Source of the DNA: Allocatelliglobosispora scoriae
GTDB lineage: Bacteria > Actinomycetota > Actinomycetes > Mycobacteriales > Micromonosporaceae
Reading direction: 5' to 3'
DNA: 64,000 nucleotides
Assembly (NCBI RefSeq): GCF_014204945.1
Contig: NZ_JACHMN010000002.1
Span: 310,001-374,000, forward strand
The notes under the pieces were generated by a model, which was given only the letters and a program-made list of their open reading frames with translations, ran no database searches and was not told the origin of the DNA. The position numbers were made by a program, and so were the translations under genes. Numbering within the stretch: position 1 is the first letter of the stretch; each line of letters starts with the position of its first letter. This document shows positions 45,206-53,247 of the stretch, in pieces.

Positions 45206-46659
45206 GCGGTCACCCACAGCCAGGCCATCGCGTCGAACTCCTTCGCTGTCACACGGATCTGACGGAATTGCGCCGGTACGAGACCGGGGTGGCCCTCGCC
45301 GACGACCCACTTGTAAAGCTCGGCGGAGACCAAAACGGCGAGATCGATTTCTGGATGATCGGTCAGGGCCTGGCGCAGGGCGGGGCTGTCGAGCATCCTG
45401 CTCTGCTCGATGATCGTCCTTCCGCCGAACCCCAACTCGGTGGTGCTGACGGGTCCGATGGAGACCGCGACCCGCAGCCGCAGCCGGTCGCCTGGCTGCC
45501 GGTTGTCCAGGGTCAGCCGCGTCTTCCAGGAGTTGAGCAGGAGCGGTAGCACGCGCTTCGGCTCCAGGTGCGGAGGCAGGAACACGTTCATCCCGTCGCC
45601 GGTGTTCTGGTGATCGGTGTGGTGCAGGCCCAGTCCGAGATCGGCGAGGACGAGCCCGACCAGAGCGGCGATGCGGTCCTGAGCGGTCTCCATCTGCGGG
45701 ACGAGGCGCTTGCTGTAGCCCTCGGCGTCGACACTGAACCCGATCCTGATGGCGGATTCGCTGCGAGGTTCGATGTCGTGGCGGCGCAGGAGCCGGCCGG
45801 CCTGGCTGCTCAGATCCCGCAGCGTGTCGACGCTCCCGCGACGTTCGAGCCTGGACCACAGGAGGAAGACCACGGGGAAGAGCGCTTCGTAGACCAGGTG
45901 CACGGCGGTCGCCAGCCAGAACGAGCCGGTCGCCCGATCGTAGGGGTAATGGGTTACCAGCCCGGTGATGATGCCCACGCTCCCGATCAGGGCGAACACA
46001 ACGCAGGCGGCGATCAGCCATGGTGAACGCCGGTCGACCTCGGCCCAGACCGAGCGTGCCCGGGTCATCCGCTCCAGCCGGAGGCTCGCCTTCTCGACCC
46101 GGGCGAGCGTCCGGATCATCTCCCGCTGCGTGCGCACATCGGATTCATGAGGCGAGAGGGCCAGCCAGGTGCCGAACAGCTGAGAAAGGTAGTGGTGGCG
46201 GCGCCACCCCTTCGGCCGGCGCGCCTTGAGACGTTCGTAGGCGGCAGCGAAAACGACGCCGACCGAGCTGATGATGGTGACGAGGCCGAGGAACTCGTCG
46301 GTCTCATAGATCCGCAGCCCGGCGAGGACGCCGGTCAGCGAGATCACCGCCAACGGCAGCGCCGACGCCGTCCAGTAATCCTTGTCCGAAGCACGCTTGA
46401 GCTGCCGGTCGACGCGATGCAGTCGGTCGTTGAGGAGGGTCACGATGCCGAGCGCCACCAGCCCGGCCACCTCGAAGGCGAACACGTACGCGACGAGCAG
46501 GGCGTAGAGCTCTCGGAGGATGTCGGTCGCCTCCGCGGGGAAGGCGACCGCGATGGCGACGACCGGGACGACGGTGCAGGTGGCGAGGACGGCGAGCTGG
46601 ATCCTGCTGCGCAGAACGCTTCTGGCGAACAGGGCCAGGGGCGTTGCGCCGCTGCTCAT
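45202..46659 (-). CDS. Membrane-tethered class III nucleotidyl cyclase, putative Pycsar cyclase
   Basis: 485 residues from ATG 46659 with GGGGAGG upstream. The N-terminal 270 residues have about six membrane helices (near 20-40, 50-77, 101-119, 123-144, 212-234, 246-268). A cytosolic domain (about 300-485) has the class III cyclase metal motifs IRIGFSVDAEGYSKR (Asp311) and NTGDGMNVF (Asp355), then LRVAVSIGPVSTTELGFGG. It would make a cyclic nucleotide; coupling to a PycTM effector suggests cCMP or cUMP rather than cAMP. Such a multi-helix anchor is not part of the soluble Pycsar cyclases I know. A sensor role for the anchor is inference. Confidence 0.75.
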   Translation of the reverse strand: MSSGATPLALFARSVLRSRIQLAVLATCTVVPVVAIAVAFPAEATDILRELYALLVAYVFAFEVAGLVALGIVTLLNDRLHRVDRQLKRASDKDYWTASALPLAVISLTGVLAGLRIYETDEFLGLVTIISSVGVVFAAAYERLKARRPKGWRRHHYLSQLFGTWLALSPHESDVRTQREMIRTLARVEKASLRLERMTRARSVWAEVDRRSPWLIAACVVFALIGSVGIITGLVTHYPYDRATGSFWLATAVHLVYEALFPVVFLLWSRLERRGSVDTLRDLSSQAGRLLRRHDIEPRSESAIRIGFSVDAEGYSKRLVPQMETAQDRIAALVGLVLADLGLGLHHTDHQNTGDGMNVFLPPHLEPKRVLPLLLNSWKTRLTLDNRQPGDRLRLRVAVSIGPVSTTELGFGGRTIIEQSRMLDSPALRQALTDHPEIDLAVLVSAELYKWVVGEGHPGLVPAQFRQIRVTAKEFDAMAWLWVTA

Positions 46660-46706
46660 CCGCTCGACCTCCCCGTCGAATCACGTCATCGATCACCATC
46701 ATCGTT

Positions 46707-46726
46707 ATTGATCGAGATTGATCGCT
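46707..46726. repeat. 10 bp tandem direct repeat upstream of the cyclase operon
   Basis: ATTGATCGAG and ATTGATCGCT are adjacent (46707-46716 and 46717-46726), 48-67 bp before the cyclase start codon. ATCGATCAC nearby adds similar sequence. It could be an operator or upstream activator site. Confidence 0.4.
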
Positions 46727-46778
46727 GCCGCGGTTCAGGATACGTCGTGCTGTCCGCCCCGTGGGCGCGGTGGCCCGG

Positions 46779-47309
46779 TCAGGAGAGCTCGACCGCGACG
46801 AGTACGGGTGCTCCCACGCCCACCGTCTCAGCCAGGACGGGTCCCTCGTCGCGGGCGAGCAGCGCATCCCACTGCGAGAGCGCCTGTCCGCGTACCCGGA
46901 TGATGCCCTGGATCACGACGATCGCGAGCAGGCCCGCGGCTGGGAGCTCGACGGAGGCCGCGGGTTTCCGGACCGAGACCGACGCGGACCCGGCGGTGAT
47001 CGCGTTGAGTGCGGTGACCGGCCCGTCGACCAGCCCGCACGAGACATCGGCGTCGCCGGAGAAGGCGAACGGCGCCAGCGGACCGACTGTGGTCGCCGCA
47101 CCGTCCACGACCAGCGATATCCCGGCTCCACGCACGACCGTCAGCACCCGCCGCCGGTTCGGGAACGCGGAGAACGGCCCGGCCCGCTCGATCTCGGCGA
47201 GGCTCAACCTCCATCGACCAGGTTCAGCGGCGATCTCGCGGGTGAGCCCGCCGCCGTTGCGCCACGGTTGGGCGGCGCGTCCGGCGGCGGGCAGGCGGGT
47301 CAGCGTCAC
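46779..47309 (-). CDS. hutD: HutD/Ves family protein
   Basis: 176 residues. The HutD signature is present: AQPWRNGGGLTREIAAEPGRWRL-type start and FSAFPNRRRVLTVVRGAGISL. The fold is a bicupin. HutD is linked to histidine utilisation as a possible regulator of urocanate levels, but no other hut gene is in the window, so its role here is open. It ends 120 bp before the cyclase operon, in the same direction. Confidence 0.85.
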   Translation of the reverse strand: MTLTRLPAAGRAAQPWRNGGGLTREIAAEPGRWRLSLAEIERAGPFSAFPNRRRVLTVVRGAGISLVVDGAATTVGPLAPFAFSGDADVSCGLVDGPVTALNAITAGSASVSVRKPAASVELPAAGLLAIVVIQGIIRVRGQALSQWDALLARDEGPVLAETVGVGAPVLVAVELS

Positions 47310-47318
47310 CGCTCCGTC

Positions 47319-47774
47319 TTACCCCAGCTCGTCGATCGGCTGCGGCCGGACCCGGAAGCGACGCAGGACCAGCAGTAACAGCCCGCAGAGGACCACCGCG
47401 CCGATGCCGGTCCCGATCGCGGGCCTGAGCCATCCTGGGGTTCCCGTCGCGGGCAGCGGGCCGGGACCCGGCGGCGTGTAGTCGTTGGTGATCGCGACGG
47501 CGGAGTTGTCACCGGCGGCGAGCGCGGCGAGGTCGCGCAGCGACTCCTGGATGTTGTTGCGCGCCTTGTTCGCCAGGATCGCGGCGTAGCTGTCGCAGGC
47601 CCGCACCACGAAGGTGATCGAGAATCCCGAGTCGTCGGCTGATCCCGCCGGTGCCGCCTGCGCCGCCGACTGCGGCAGCGTACCGCCGGCCAGCAGGCCC
47701 ACCGCGAGCCCGACCAGCACGATCACCCATTTTGCCCGATTAGCGGCTTTTGCAACACAATGGGTATTATGCAC
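47319..47774 (-). CDS. Small sortase-anchored cell-surface protein
   Basis: 151 residues from GTG 47774. A signal peptide (WVIVLVGLAVGLLAGG, cleavage near AQA-APA) is followed by about 60 residues with one Cys (RACDSYAAILANKARNNIQESL), a proline-rich spacer and the LPATG motif (sortase LPxTG), a membrane helix (VVLCGLLLLVL) and basic residues RRFRVRP. That is a complete cell-wall sorting signal. Its role is unknown. It is divergent from, and closely spaced to, the YihY-like gene. Confidence 0.72.
   Translation of the reverse strand: MHNTHCVAKAANRAKWVIVLVGLAVGLLAGGTLPQSAAQAAPAGSADDSGFSITFVVRACDSYAAILANKARNNIQESLRDLAALAAGDNSAVAITNDYTPPGPGPLPATGTPGWLRPAIGTGIGAVVLCGLLLLVLRRFRVRPQPIDELG
47765..47770 (+). 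promoter_or_regulatory. -10-like box in the LPxTG/YihY divergent region
   Basis: TATTAT (47765-47770) is followed by ATG 47780, which opens a 20-codon frame ending TGA at 47838-47840 and overlapping the YihY-like start (ATGA). That frame may be a leader peptide coupled to YihY translation. It is a weak case. Confidence 0.3.
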
Positions 47775-47838
47775 TTCTCATGACTATCACCACGACCGGG
47801 CCGGGCGGGTGTCGCGACGGAAGCCCGCTCGCCGCCCG

Positions 47839-48645
47839 ATGACCGCGCCGCGCCTGCCGGAGCTGATCCGCTTCGGCCAGCGGATCGCGGTGCGGATGAA
47901 GGAACTGGAGCTGATCGACCGCTCCTTCACGATCGCCGCCTCCGCCTTCGTCGCCCTGCTCCCCGCGATCCTCCTGATCAGCGGCGCCTTCGAGCCGACC
48001 GGGCAGACCTCCGTCGTCGCCACCGAGATCATCAACCGGATGGGGCTCGACGGGATCGCCGCCGACGCCGTGCGGGTCCTGCTCCCCCGGGGCCAGAGCC
48101 GGTTCTACCTGATCGGCCTGTTCATCACGGTCTACGGCGCTTTCTCGCTGTCCCGCCGGGCGACCCGGCTCTACGCCGCGATCTGGCAGGTCCCGGTGCT
48201 GCGCCTGCCGCAGCAGTGGCGCGGCCTGGTCTGGGTGGCGATGCAGCTCATCGAGGTCACCGCCGTCGCCGTCCTGCGCGACCAGGCCCGCGACGCCCGG
48301 CCGCTGCCGAAGCTGCTCCTGTTCGCCGGGGCGATCGCCGTCTGGTTCGGCGTCGAACTGCTCGCACAGCGGCTGATCACGCTCGGCCGGATTCCGTGGA
48401 ACCGCCTCACCGTCGCGGCCGGGCTGGTCGCGCTGGGCCGGCTGCTCGTGGCGATCTGGACGGTCGTCTACCTCGCCCGATCGCTGACCCAGCAGGCCGA
48501 GCAGTACGGCCCCGTCGGCGTCGTCTTCTCCATCTTCACCAGCCTCTTCGTCCTGATCGGGGCGGTGATGCTGGCGACGCTGCTCGCCGCGGTCCTGACC
48601 GAGCGGGCGCCGGCCACCGAGCCGGCACCCGCTGCGGCGGGCTGA
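47839..48645 (+). CDS. YihY/virulence factor BrkB-like membrane protein
   Basis: 268 residues from ATG 47839. About six helices and the family pattern DRSFTIAASAFVALLPAILLISG, YLIGLFITVYGAFSLSRRATRLY and LRLPQQWRGL are seen. Members of this family are integral membrane proteins of poorly known function, once wrongly called ribonuclease BN. No SD precedes the start; coupling to a short leader frame is possible. Confidence 0.8.
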   Translation: MTAPRLPELIRFGQRIAVRMKELELIDRSFTIAASAFVALLPAILLISGAFEPTGQTSVVATEIINRMGLDGIAADAVRVLLPRGQSRFYLIGLFITVYGAFSLSRRATRLYAAIWQVPVLRLPQQWRGLVWVAMQLIEVTAVAVLRDQARDARPLPKLLLFAGAIAVWFGVELLAQRLITLGRIPWNRLTVAAGLVALGRLLVAIWTVVYLARSLTQQAEQYGPVGVVFSIFTSLFVLIGAVMLATLLAAVLTERAPATEPAPAAAG

Positions 48646-48647
48646 CG

Positions 48648-48679
48648 GTCCCGCCCCGGTGACACATCCGGGGCGGGAC
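48648..48679. terminator. Bidirectional terminator
   Basis: A perfect 12 bp stem GTCCCGCCCCGG/CCGGGGCGGGAC (48648-48659, 48668-48679) lies between the converging YihY-like and lectin/beta-helix genes. Confidence 0.8.
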
Positions 48680-48688
48680 TCGGGTCAG

Positions 48689-50923
48689 CTACGGGAAGTT
48701 GACGAGGTTGGCGACGTTGGTGCCCGAGTTGGACGGGCCGCCGGTGTTGTTGATGACATGGCTGATCGTGCCGGTGCCGCCGAGCGAGACCGTCACCATG
48801 CTGTGGAACTTCACCCCGGCCGTGACCGGCACCTCGAAGGAGTGCGCCAGCACCACCGACGGGTTGGAGCTGAAGTAGCAGTAGCTGCCCAGACCCCACG
48901 CCTCGTGCGTGGTGACGTTGGCACCCACTTTGTACGCCGCCCAGCCCTGCGTGCTGCCGTTCATGAAGGCGGCCTGGTTCGGCGGGTCGTAGGGGATCTC
49001 GTTCTGGTAGAAGTAGGTCCGCCCGCCGTTGCCGTTCCAGATCGTCTGGTACTGCTGGTAGTGCTCGACGAACAGGCCGTACATGGTGACGTTGTTGCCG
49101 TTGACGATGAGGCCGTTCGCGGCGGTGTTCGTGGTCCAGCCGACACCGCTGCCGTGGTCGGCGCGCCAGATCCACATGTGGTCGCCGATCACGTTGTTGC
49201 TGTTGACGACGAGGCTCTGGCTCGCCTTGCCGACACCGGCACCGCCGACGCGGATGAAGATGTCGTGCAGCGAGGTCGGGTTGGCCGAGTGGTCGGCGGT
49301 GGAGCCGGCCGGGCCGACCTGCATCAGGATCGGCGAGTTGACGGGACCCGCGTCGATGAGCAGTCCGCCGACCTTGACACCGTCGACGTCCGCGACGGTG
49401 AGCGCGGTGATCCCGTTGTCGGGGATCAGCGTCGCGAGACCGAGCCCGAGCACCACGGTGTTGGCGCGGGTGACCCGGATCGTGTCGTTGAGGTGGTAGA
49501 CACCCGGCGTGAAGAGCAGGTCCTTGCCCTGGCCGAGCGCGGCGTTGATGGTGGCCGCGGTCGCACCGGGCTTGACGATGTAGAACTGGCTGATCGGCAG
49601 CGACTGGCCTGCTGCAGCGCCGCCCGCCCAGGTGGTGCCGGAGGAGTTGGTGCGGATCGCCGGGACGAAGACCTGGTAGTTGCCCGATCCGTCGATGTAG
49701 AGGAAGGGCTTCTCCCGCACGGTCGGCGTCTGCGCGACCGTGGTGTAGGGCGGGTTCGGGAAGCTGCTGCTCGGGGCGTTCTGCGCGCCGACGAAGACCA
49801 TGTTCCAGTTGGAACCGGTCCAGCTGCCCCACTGGGTGTTGCGGGAGAGCCACTGCTGCTGCGAACCGGACCGGACCTGGCCGTCGATCTTCGAGTCGGC
49901 GAGCAGGCCGCCCGAGGACCAGCCGCCGTCGTCGAGCTGCAGGTTGCCGCGGACGTGCATCCGGCGGTAGGGCGCGGCCTGGGAGACGGCCCACTTGTCG
50001 GTGCCCGAGGGCGGGGTGACCGAGAGGTTCTCGGCGCCGCGCCAGAAGTTCTGCGTCGCGTTGCCCTGGAACCAGTCCGCCTCGACGTGCACGCCGCCGT
50101 TGATGGTGACGTTGTCGGGGTTGAGGCCGAGGCCCAGCACCTGGGTGTAGAAGCCGACGTTCACGTCGACGTTGTAGGTGCCCGGCTTGAAGAGCAGCGC
50201 GTAGCGGTTGGTGCCGAACTGGTTGGACTCCTGCGCGCTGAAGACCTGGTTGAGTCGGCTCTGGATGGTCGAGGCCGACATCGACGGGTCGAAGATGATC
50301 GCGTTGGGACCGAGGTCCACGGTGCCGCCGGGCGGCGGTGACGTGCTCACGGTCGGGGACGGGGACGGCTGGACGCCGACGGGGTTGAGGTTGAACGACT
50401 GCGCTGCGGTGCCGTTGCACGCCCACTGCTGGAGCTGCACGCTGTCGGCCGTCGACGCGCTGGGCACGTCGAGACACTTACCGCTGAGACGGCTGACGAA
50501 ATGGTAGGTCCCTCCCGACTCCTCGACCGGCAACCATTGCTGATTGTTGCCGCCACCATAGGTCCACAGGTGGATGACGCCGCCGTCGGCCGTCGAGACG
50601 TTGGCGACGTCCCAGACCTGCGCGGCGTTGAGACGGGTGCCGACCTGGAAGTAGCCGCCGCTCGTGGCCTGGAAACGCCACTCCTGGGCAGGGCTGGCGT
50701 TGCAGGCGTACTGCTGGACTGCGGTGCCGTTGGCGCTCGCGGCCGCGCGGGCGTCGACGCACTTGCCGCTGTTCAAGTTGGTCACCGTGTACCAGGTGCC
50801 CGAGGTCACCGCGGCGGTGGCGTCGGACGTGGAGATCAGAGTCAGGGAAGCCGTGGCCGCGAGCGTCATTGCTACGACGGCCAGTGCCGGCACGATCCTT
50901 CGCCGGAAACCGCTGGTTTTCAT
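48689..50923 (-). CDS. Secreted ricin-lectin plus beta-helix protein, putative polysaccharide-active enzyme
   Basis: 744 residues from ATG 50923; a longer frame upstream gives no better signal. The signal MKTSGFRRRIVPALAVVAMT is followed by a ricin-type trefoil (about 40-185, with two QQWACN-like motifs and GKCLDVPSAS). A Pro/Ser/Thr linker leads to a right-handed beta-helix region (about 210-740) that starts NAIIFDPSMSASTIQSRLNQVF and has repeated GG/GLG strands. The helix is similar to GH55 or pectate-lyase-like folds, but I cannot assign a CAZy family or catalytic residues. Relatives are often misannotated as adenylyl cyclase or factor 5/8 proteins. Confidence 0.72.
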   Translation of the reverse strand: MKTSGFRRRIVPALAVVAMTLAATASLTLISTSDATAAVTSGTWYTVTNLNSGKCVDARAAASANGTAVQQYACNASPAQEWRFQATSGGYFQVGTRLNAAQVWDVANVSTADGGVIHLWTYGGGNNQQWLPVEESGGTYHFVSRLSGKCLDVPSASTADSVQLQQWACNGTAAQSFNLNPVGVQPSPSPTVSTSPPPGGTVDLGPNAIIFDPSMSASTIQSRLNQVFSAQESNQFGTNRYALLFKPGTYNVDVNVGFYTQVLGLGLNPDNVTINGGVHVEADWFQGNATQNFWRGAENLSVTPPSGTDKWAVSQAAPYRRMHVRGNLQLDDGGWSSGGLLADSKIDGQVRSGSQQQWLSRNTQWGSWTGSNWNMVFVGAQNAPSSSFPNPPYTTVAQTPTVREKPFLYIDGSGNYQVFVPAIRTNSSGTTWAGGAAAGQSLPISQFYIVKPGATAATINAALGQGKDLLFTPGVYHLNDTIRVTRANTVVLGLGLATLIPDNGITALTVADVDGVKVGGLLIDAGPVNSPILMQVGPAGSTADHSANPTSLHDIFIRVGGAGVGKASQSLVVNSNNVIGDHMWIWRADHGSGVGWTTNTAANGLIVNGNNVTMYGLFVEHYQQYQTIWNGNGGRTYFYQNEIPYDPPNQAAFMNGSTQGWAAYKVGANVTTHEAWGLGSYCYFSSNPSVVLAHSFEVPVTAGVKFHSMVTVSLGGTGTISHVINNTGGPSNSGTNVANLVNFP

Positions 50924-50977
50924 CGACGAAACATAATGCTTCTTTACAGTTGGCGTCAATATAAGGCTCGAAGTAAG

Positions 50978-51064
50978 TCATGAACTCTGGCACACCTCGG
51001 CAAGGTATCCCTGGTCGCGCGCGGTGTCCCATTCGCCGTCGACGATCAGGCAGACCGGCATCAT
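50978..51064 (-). pseudogene. Possible 28-codon gene remnant
   Basis: From ATG 51064 the frame reads MMPVCLIVDGEWDTARDQGY and ends at TGA 50978. The composition is protein-like and unlike noise, but there is no SD and no family match. It lies in a 277 bp gap before a small plus-strand gene. It may be a truncated or degraded gene. Confidence 0.25.
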
Positions 51065-51200
51065 CCGTTTGGCCCACTAGGGCCTGATGGGTATGGAATT
51101 AGTCCGAAAAGTAGGTGTAGCGTCGCCTCGTCGTACCAAGAAGTAGCGGGCCCATCGCCCCGCTCGATCGATCCCCCGGACGGTAGGGAGTACCCACACC

Positions 51201-51425
51201 GTGTACCTGGCAAAAGATCACGCACTGCGCCTGCTCGATGAGGCCGCCACCGACCGCAACGATGCGGACCGGATGTGGCGGACCGCCATCCGCGACGCCA
51301 TCGGCAGCAACGCCCCGCTGGACCGCATCGCCCAGCACGCGCGCACGACGATCGACACGATCCGTGCCATCAGCAGCGGAGAGCCACTGCCGGACCTCTT
51401 CTTCGCCCGCACCGTCGCGGACTGA
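51201..51425 (+). CDS. Small helical protein, possible HTH
   Basis: 74 residues from GTG 51201; AGGGAG lies 10 bp upstream. The sequence is helical (DHALRLLDEAATDRNDADRMW, then DRIAQHARTTIDTIRAISSGE), a pattern that fits a sigma-like or recombinase-like HTH. There is no further domain. I do not recognise a family. Confidence 0.55.
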   Translation: MYLAKDHALRLLDEAATDRNDADRMWRTAIRDAIGSNAPLDRIAQHARTTIDTIRAISSGEPLPDLFFARTVAD

Positions 51426-52030
51426 CCCACCCTTCCCCGCCGCACTCCGGCGCGCTTGATCGCGTTGCTTCCGGCAAGCAGTCCCCAAATCGCCACAGAG
51501 GGGACCATCTCCGAGAACCAACGCGATCAAGCGCGTGGATGCCGACGGCCCGGCCAACGGCCGGGACCCGATCAGGCGGATCGACCGTGTGCATTCCGGT
51601 CGTGGACGATCCCAGACACAGGTCGGCCGGTCGGCGTAGAGCGACGGGATGAAGATCGACACCGCTTCACCTGACCGTGGTACGAACGCTCCCGCGCAAG
51701 CTCGACGTCGACAGGGTCGTTATTCCGCAGGGCGGAATGGAGCATTGCGAAGCCGGCGCCCTATTGGTCACTGTGGCTATGCCAGGCCAGGCGTCTGAAC
51801 CGGGGCAAGGCCTTCACCCGTCCGACGTTGCACACCCGGCACAGCCGGTGACGACATCGTCGCGGACCCCGAGGGCACGGACACCGAAGCACACCGTCGG
51901 CGTCCCGGATAGCTCCAGGCCTGGGATCAAGGGCGACGTCGGCACCCGACATCGACGTCCTTCGCCGAGCCCGGCACACACGCAGCCGACGCGACGGCAC
52001 CGACAATTCGGCGGCAGGAATGGGAGCACA
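51426..52030. other. 605 bp gap before the methylglyoxal synthase gene
   Basis: No gene is supported. Apart from the hairpin at 51451-51535, I see no coding signal. GGGAG before ATG 52031 marks the next gene. A long untranslated leader or an undetected small gene is possible. Confidence 0.45.
51451..51535 (+). terminator. Composite hairpin after the small helical gene
   Basis: A perfect 17 bp outer stem (51451-51467 and 51519-51535) encloses an inner 6 bp stem GTCCCC/GGGGAC (51481-51486 and 51500-51505). It begins 25 bp after the stop. Confidence 0.65.
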
Positions 52031-52465
52031 ATGATTTTGGCGCACGAAGTAGCAGGCGACAGCAGCGATCAGCTGCCTGGAGTCGCTTTGGTCGCGCACG
52101 ACCGGCGCAAGGAGGAACTCATGGGGTGGGCGGCGACCCACCTCGAATTCCTCCTGTCCCGGCCGGTCTACGCCACAGCGACCACCGGGACGCTGCTGCG
52201 GGCGCGGCTCGGGCTGCCCATCCGTCTGCTGCACAGCGGCCCCCAGGGCGGAGATCAACAGATCGGCGCCTACATCGCGCGCGGTGCCATCAACGGTCTG
52301 TTCTTCTTCTGGGATCCGCTCACGACCCACGCGCACGGCGACGACGTCCGCGCGCTGCTGCGGCTGGCCACTCTGCGGGACATCTACGTGGCCTGCGGCC
52401 CGACCACCGCGACGGCGATCGCCAGCCAGCTGTCATCGCGCGAGACATCGCCGGTGCCGGCGTAG
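52031..52465 (+). CDS. mgsA: Methylglyoxal synthase
   Basis: 144 residues from ATG 52031 (GGGAG upstream). It has the MGS motifs VALVAHDRRKEEL (His23, Asp24, Lys27 region), TATTGTLLRARLGL, LLHSGPQGGDQQIGAYIARG (catalytic Asp) and FFFWDPLTTHAHGDDVRALLRLAT. The usual HDPDV region here reads HGDDV. It converts dihydroxyacetone phosphate to methylglyoxal and phosphate, which bypasses glycolysis when phosphate is low or sugar phosphates accumulate. It stands alone and has no allosteric partner nearby. Confidence 0.92.
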   Translation: MILAHEVAGDSSDQLPGVALVAHDRRKEELMGWAATHLEFLLSRPVYATATTGTLLRARLGLPIRLLHSGPQGGDQQIGAYIARGAINGLFFFWDPLTTHAHGDDVRALLRLATLRDIYVACGPTTATAIASQLSSRETSPVPA

Positions 52466-52550
52466 GGTTCCAGCAAGGGGGGCGAACGAATATGGGCATC
52501 TTCTGCGATATCCGCCCAACGATCACGGAGGGCTTACTACCCTCGCATGT

Positions 52551-53234
52551 ATGGCACATGATCGTGACTCTCCGGCCCCTTCCGATCAGTCCGGGTACGA
52601 AACGGAGCTGTTCCGGACCGTGATGTTCGGGTACGAACGCACCCAGGTCGACGATTACGTCGACGCCCTGCGCAACGAGGTCCACGTCCTCAACGACGGG
52701 CTGCAACGGCTGCTGCCGTTGGAGGGGAGCCTCGCCGCGGAGCGGGCCGAGGCGCAGCGCCTGCGCAGCGAGCTCGTCGAGCGGTCCATGGGCGCTTCGG
52801 TGAGCGCCCGGATCCAGCAGATGCTACGGCTCGCCGAGGACGAGGCCGCAGCGCTGCGGCGGGTCGCCGAGGACCAGCTGGCGCAGGCAGCGGCCGACGC
52901 GGACGAGATCCGCCGGGCCGCCCGGATGGACGCCGAGCTCGCCGCCGCCTCGCACCGGCGCGAGCACCAGGCCGAGGCTGCGACGCTGGTCGCGAAGGCG
53001 AAAGCCGAGGCGGAGCAGATCCTCGCCGAGGCCCGCGCCCGGTCGCCCCAGGTGGAGCCGCGCAAGGCCAACGGCCCCATCAACGGGGGTACGCCCACAA
53101 CGGCGCCCGCCGGCACGTCCAGCAACCGGAAACGGGCCGCCGACCGCCCCTTGAAGTCACGGAACACGAACACGTCGCCGCATGCCCACGAGGGAATGCC
53201 GACGGCGCCGACCGGAACCCGACCGGCGCCGTAG
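52551..53234 (+). CDS. DivIVA-like coiled-coil protein
   Basis: 227 residues from ATG 52551. The N-terminal DivIVA-type motif ELFRTVMFGYERTQVDDYVDALRNEV (about 20-46) leads into a long coiled coil (about 60-170) rich in Ala, Glu and Arg, then a Pro/Thr/Asn-rich tail. DivIVA-like proteins bind curved membranes or organise the pole and septum. It is shorter than main actinomycete DivIVA (about 300) and may be an accessory paralog. No SD is seen, so the mRNA may be leaderless (TACTAC at 52535-52540). Confidence 0.78.
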   Translation: MAHDRDSPAPSDQSGYETELFRTVMFGYERTQVDDYVDALRNEVHVLNDGLQRLLPLEGSLAAERAEAQRLRSELVERSMGASVSARIQQMLRLAEDEAAALRRVAEDQLAQAAADADEIRRAARMDAELAAASHRREHQAEAATLVAKAKAEAEQILAEARARSPQVEPRKANGPINGGTPTTAPAGTSSNRKRAADRPLKSRNTNTSPHAHEGMPTAPTGTRPAP

Positions 53235-53247
53235 GCGGATGCCCTGA

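Noticed and set aside
47780-47840. 20-codon leader frame before the YihY-like gene
   Set aside because: The stop overlaps the next start, but there is no SD and no conserved content. It could be chance, so it was not made a gene.
48689-50923. Adenylyl cyclase, as relatives are often labelled
   Set aside because: No cyclase motif is present; the sequence is a secreted trefoil lectin and beta-helix.
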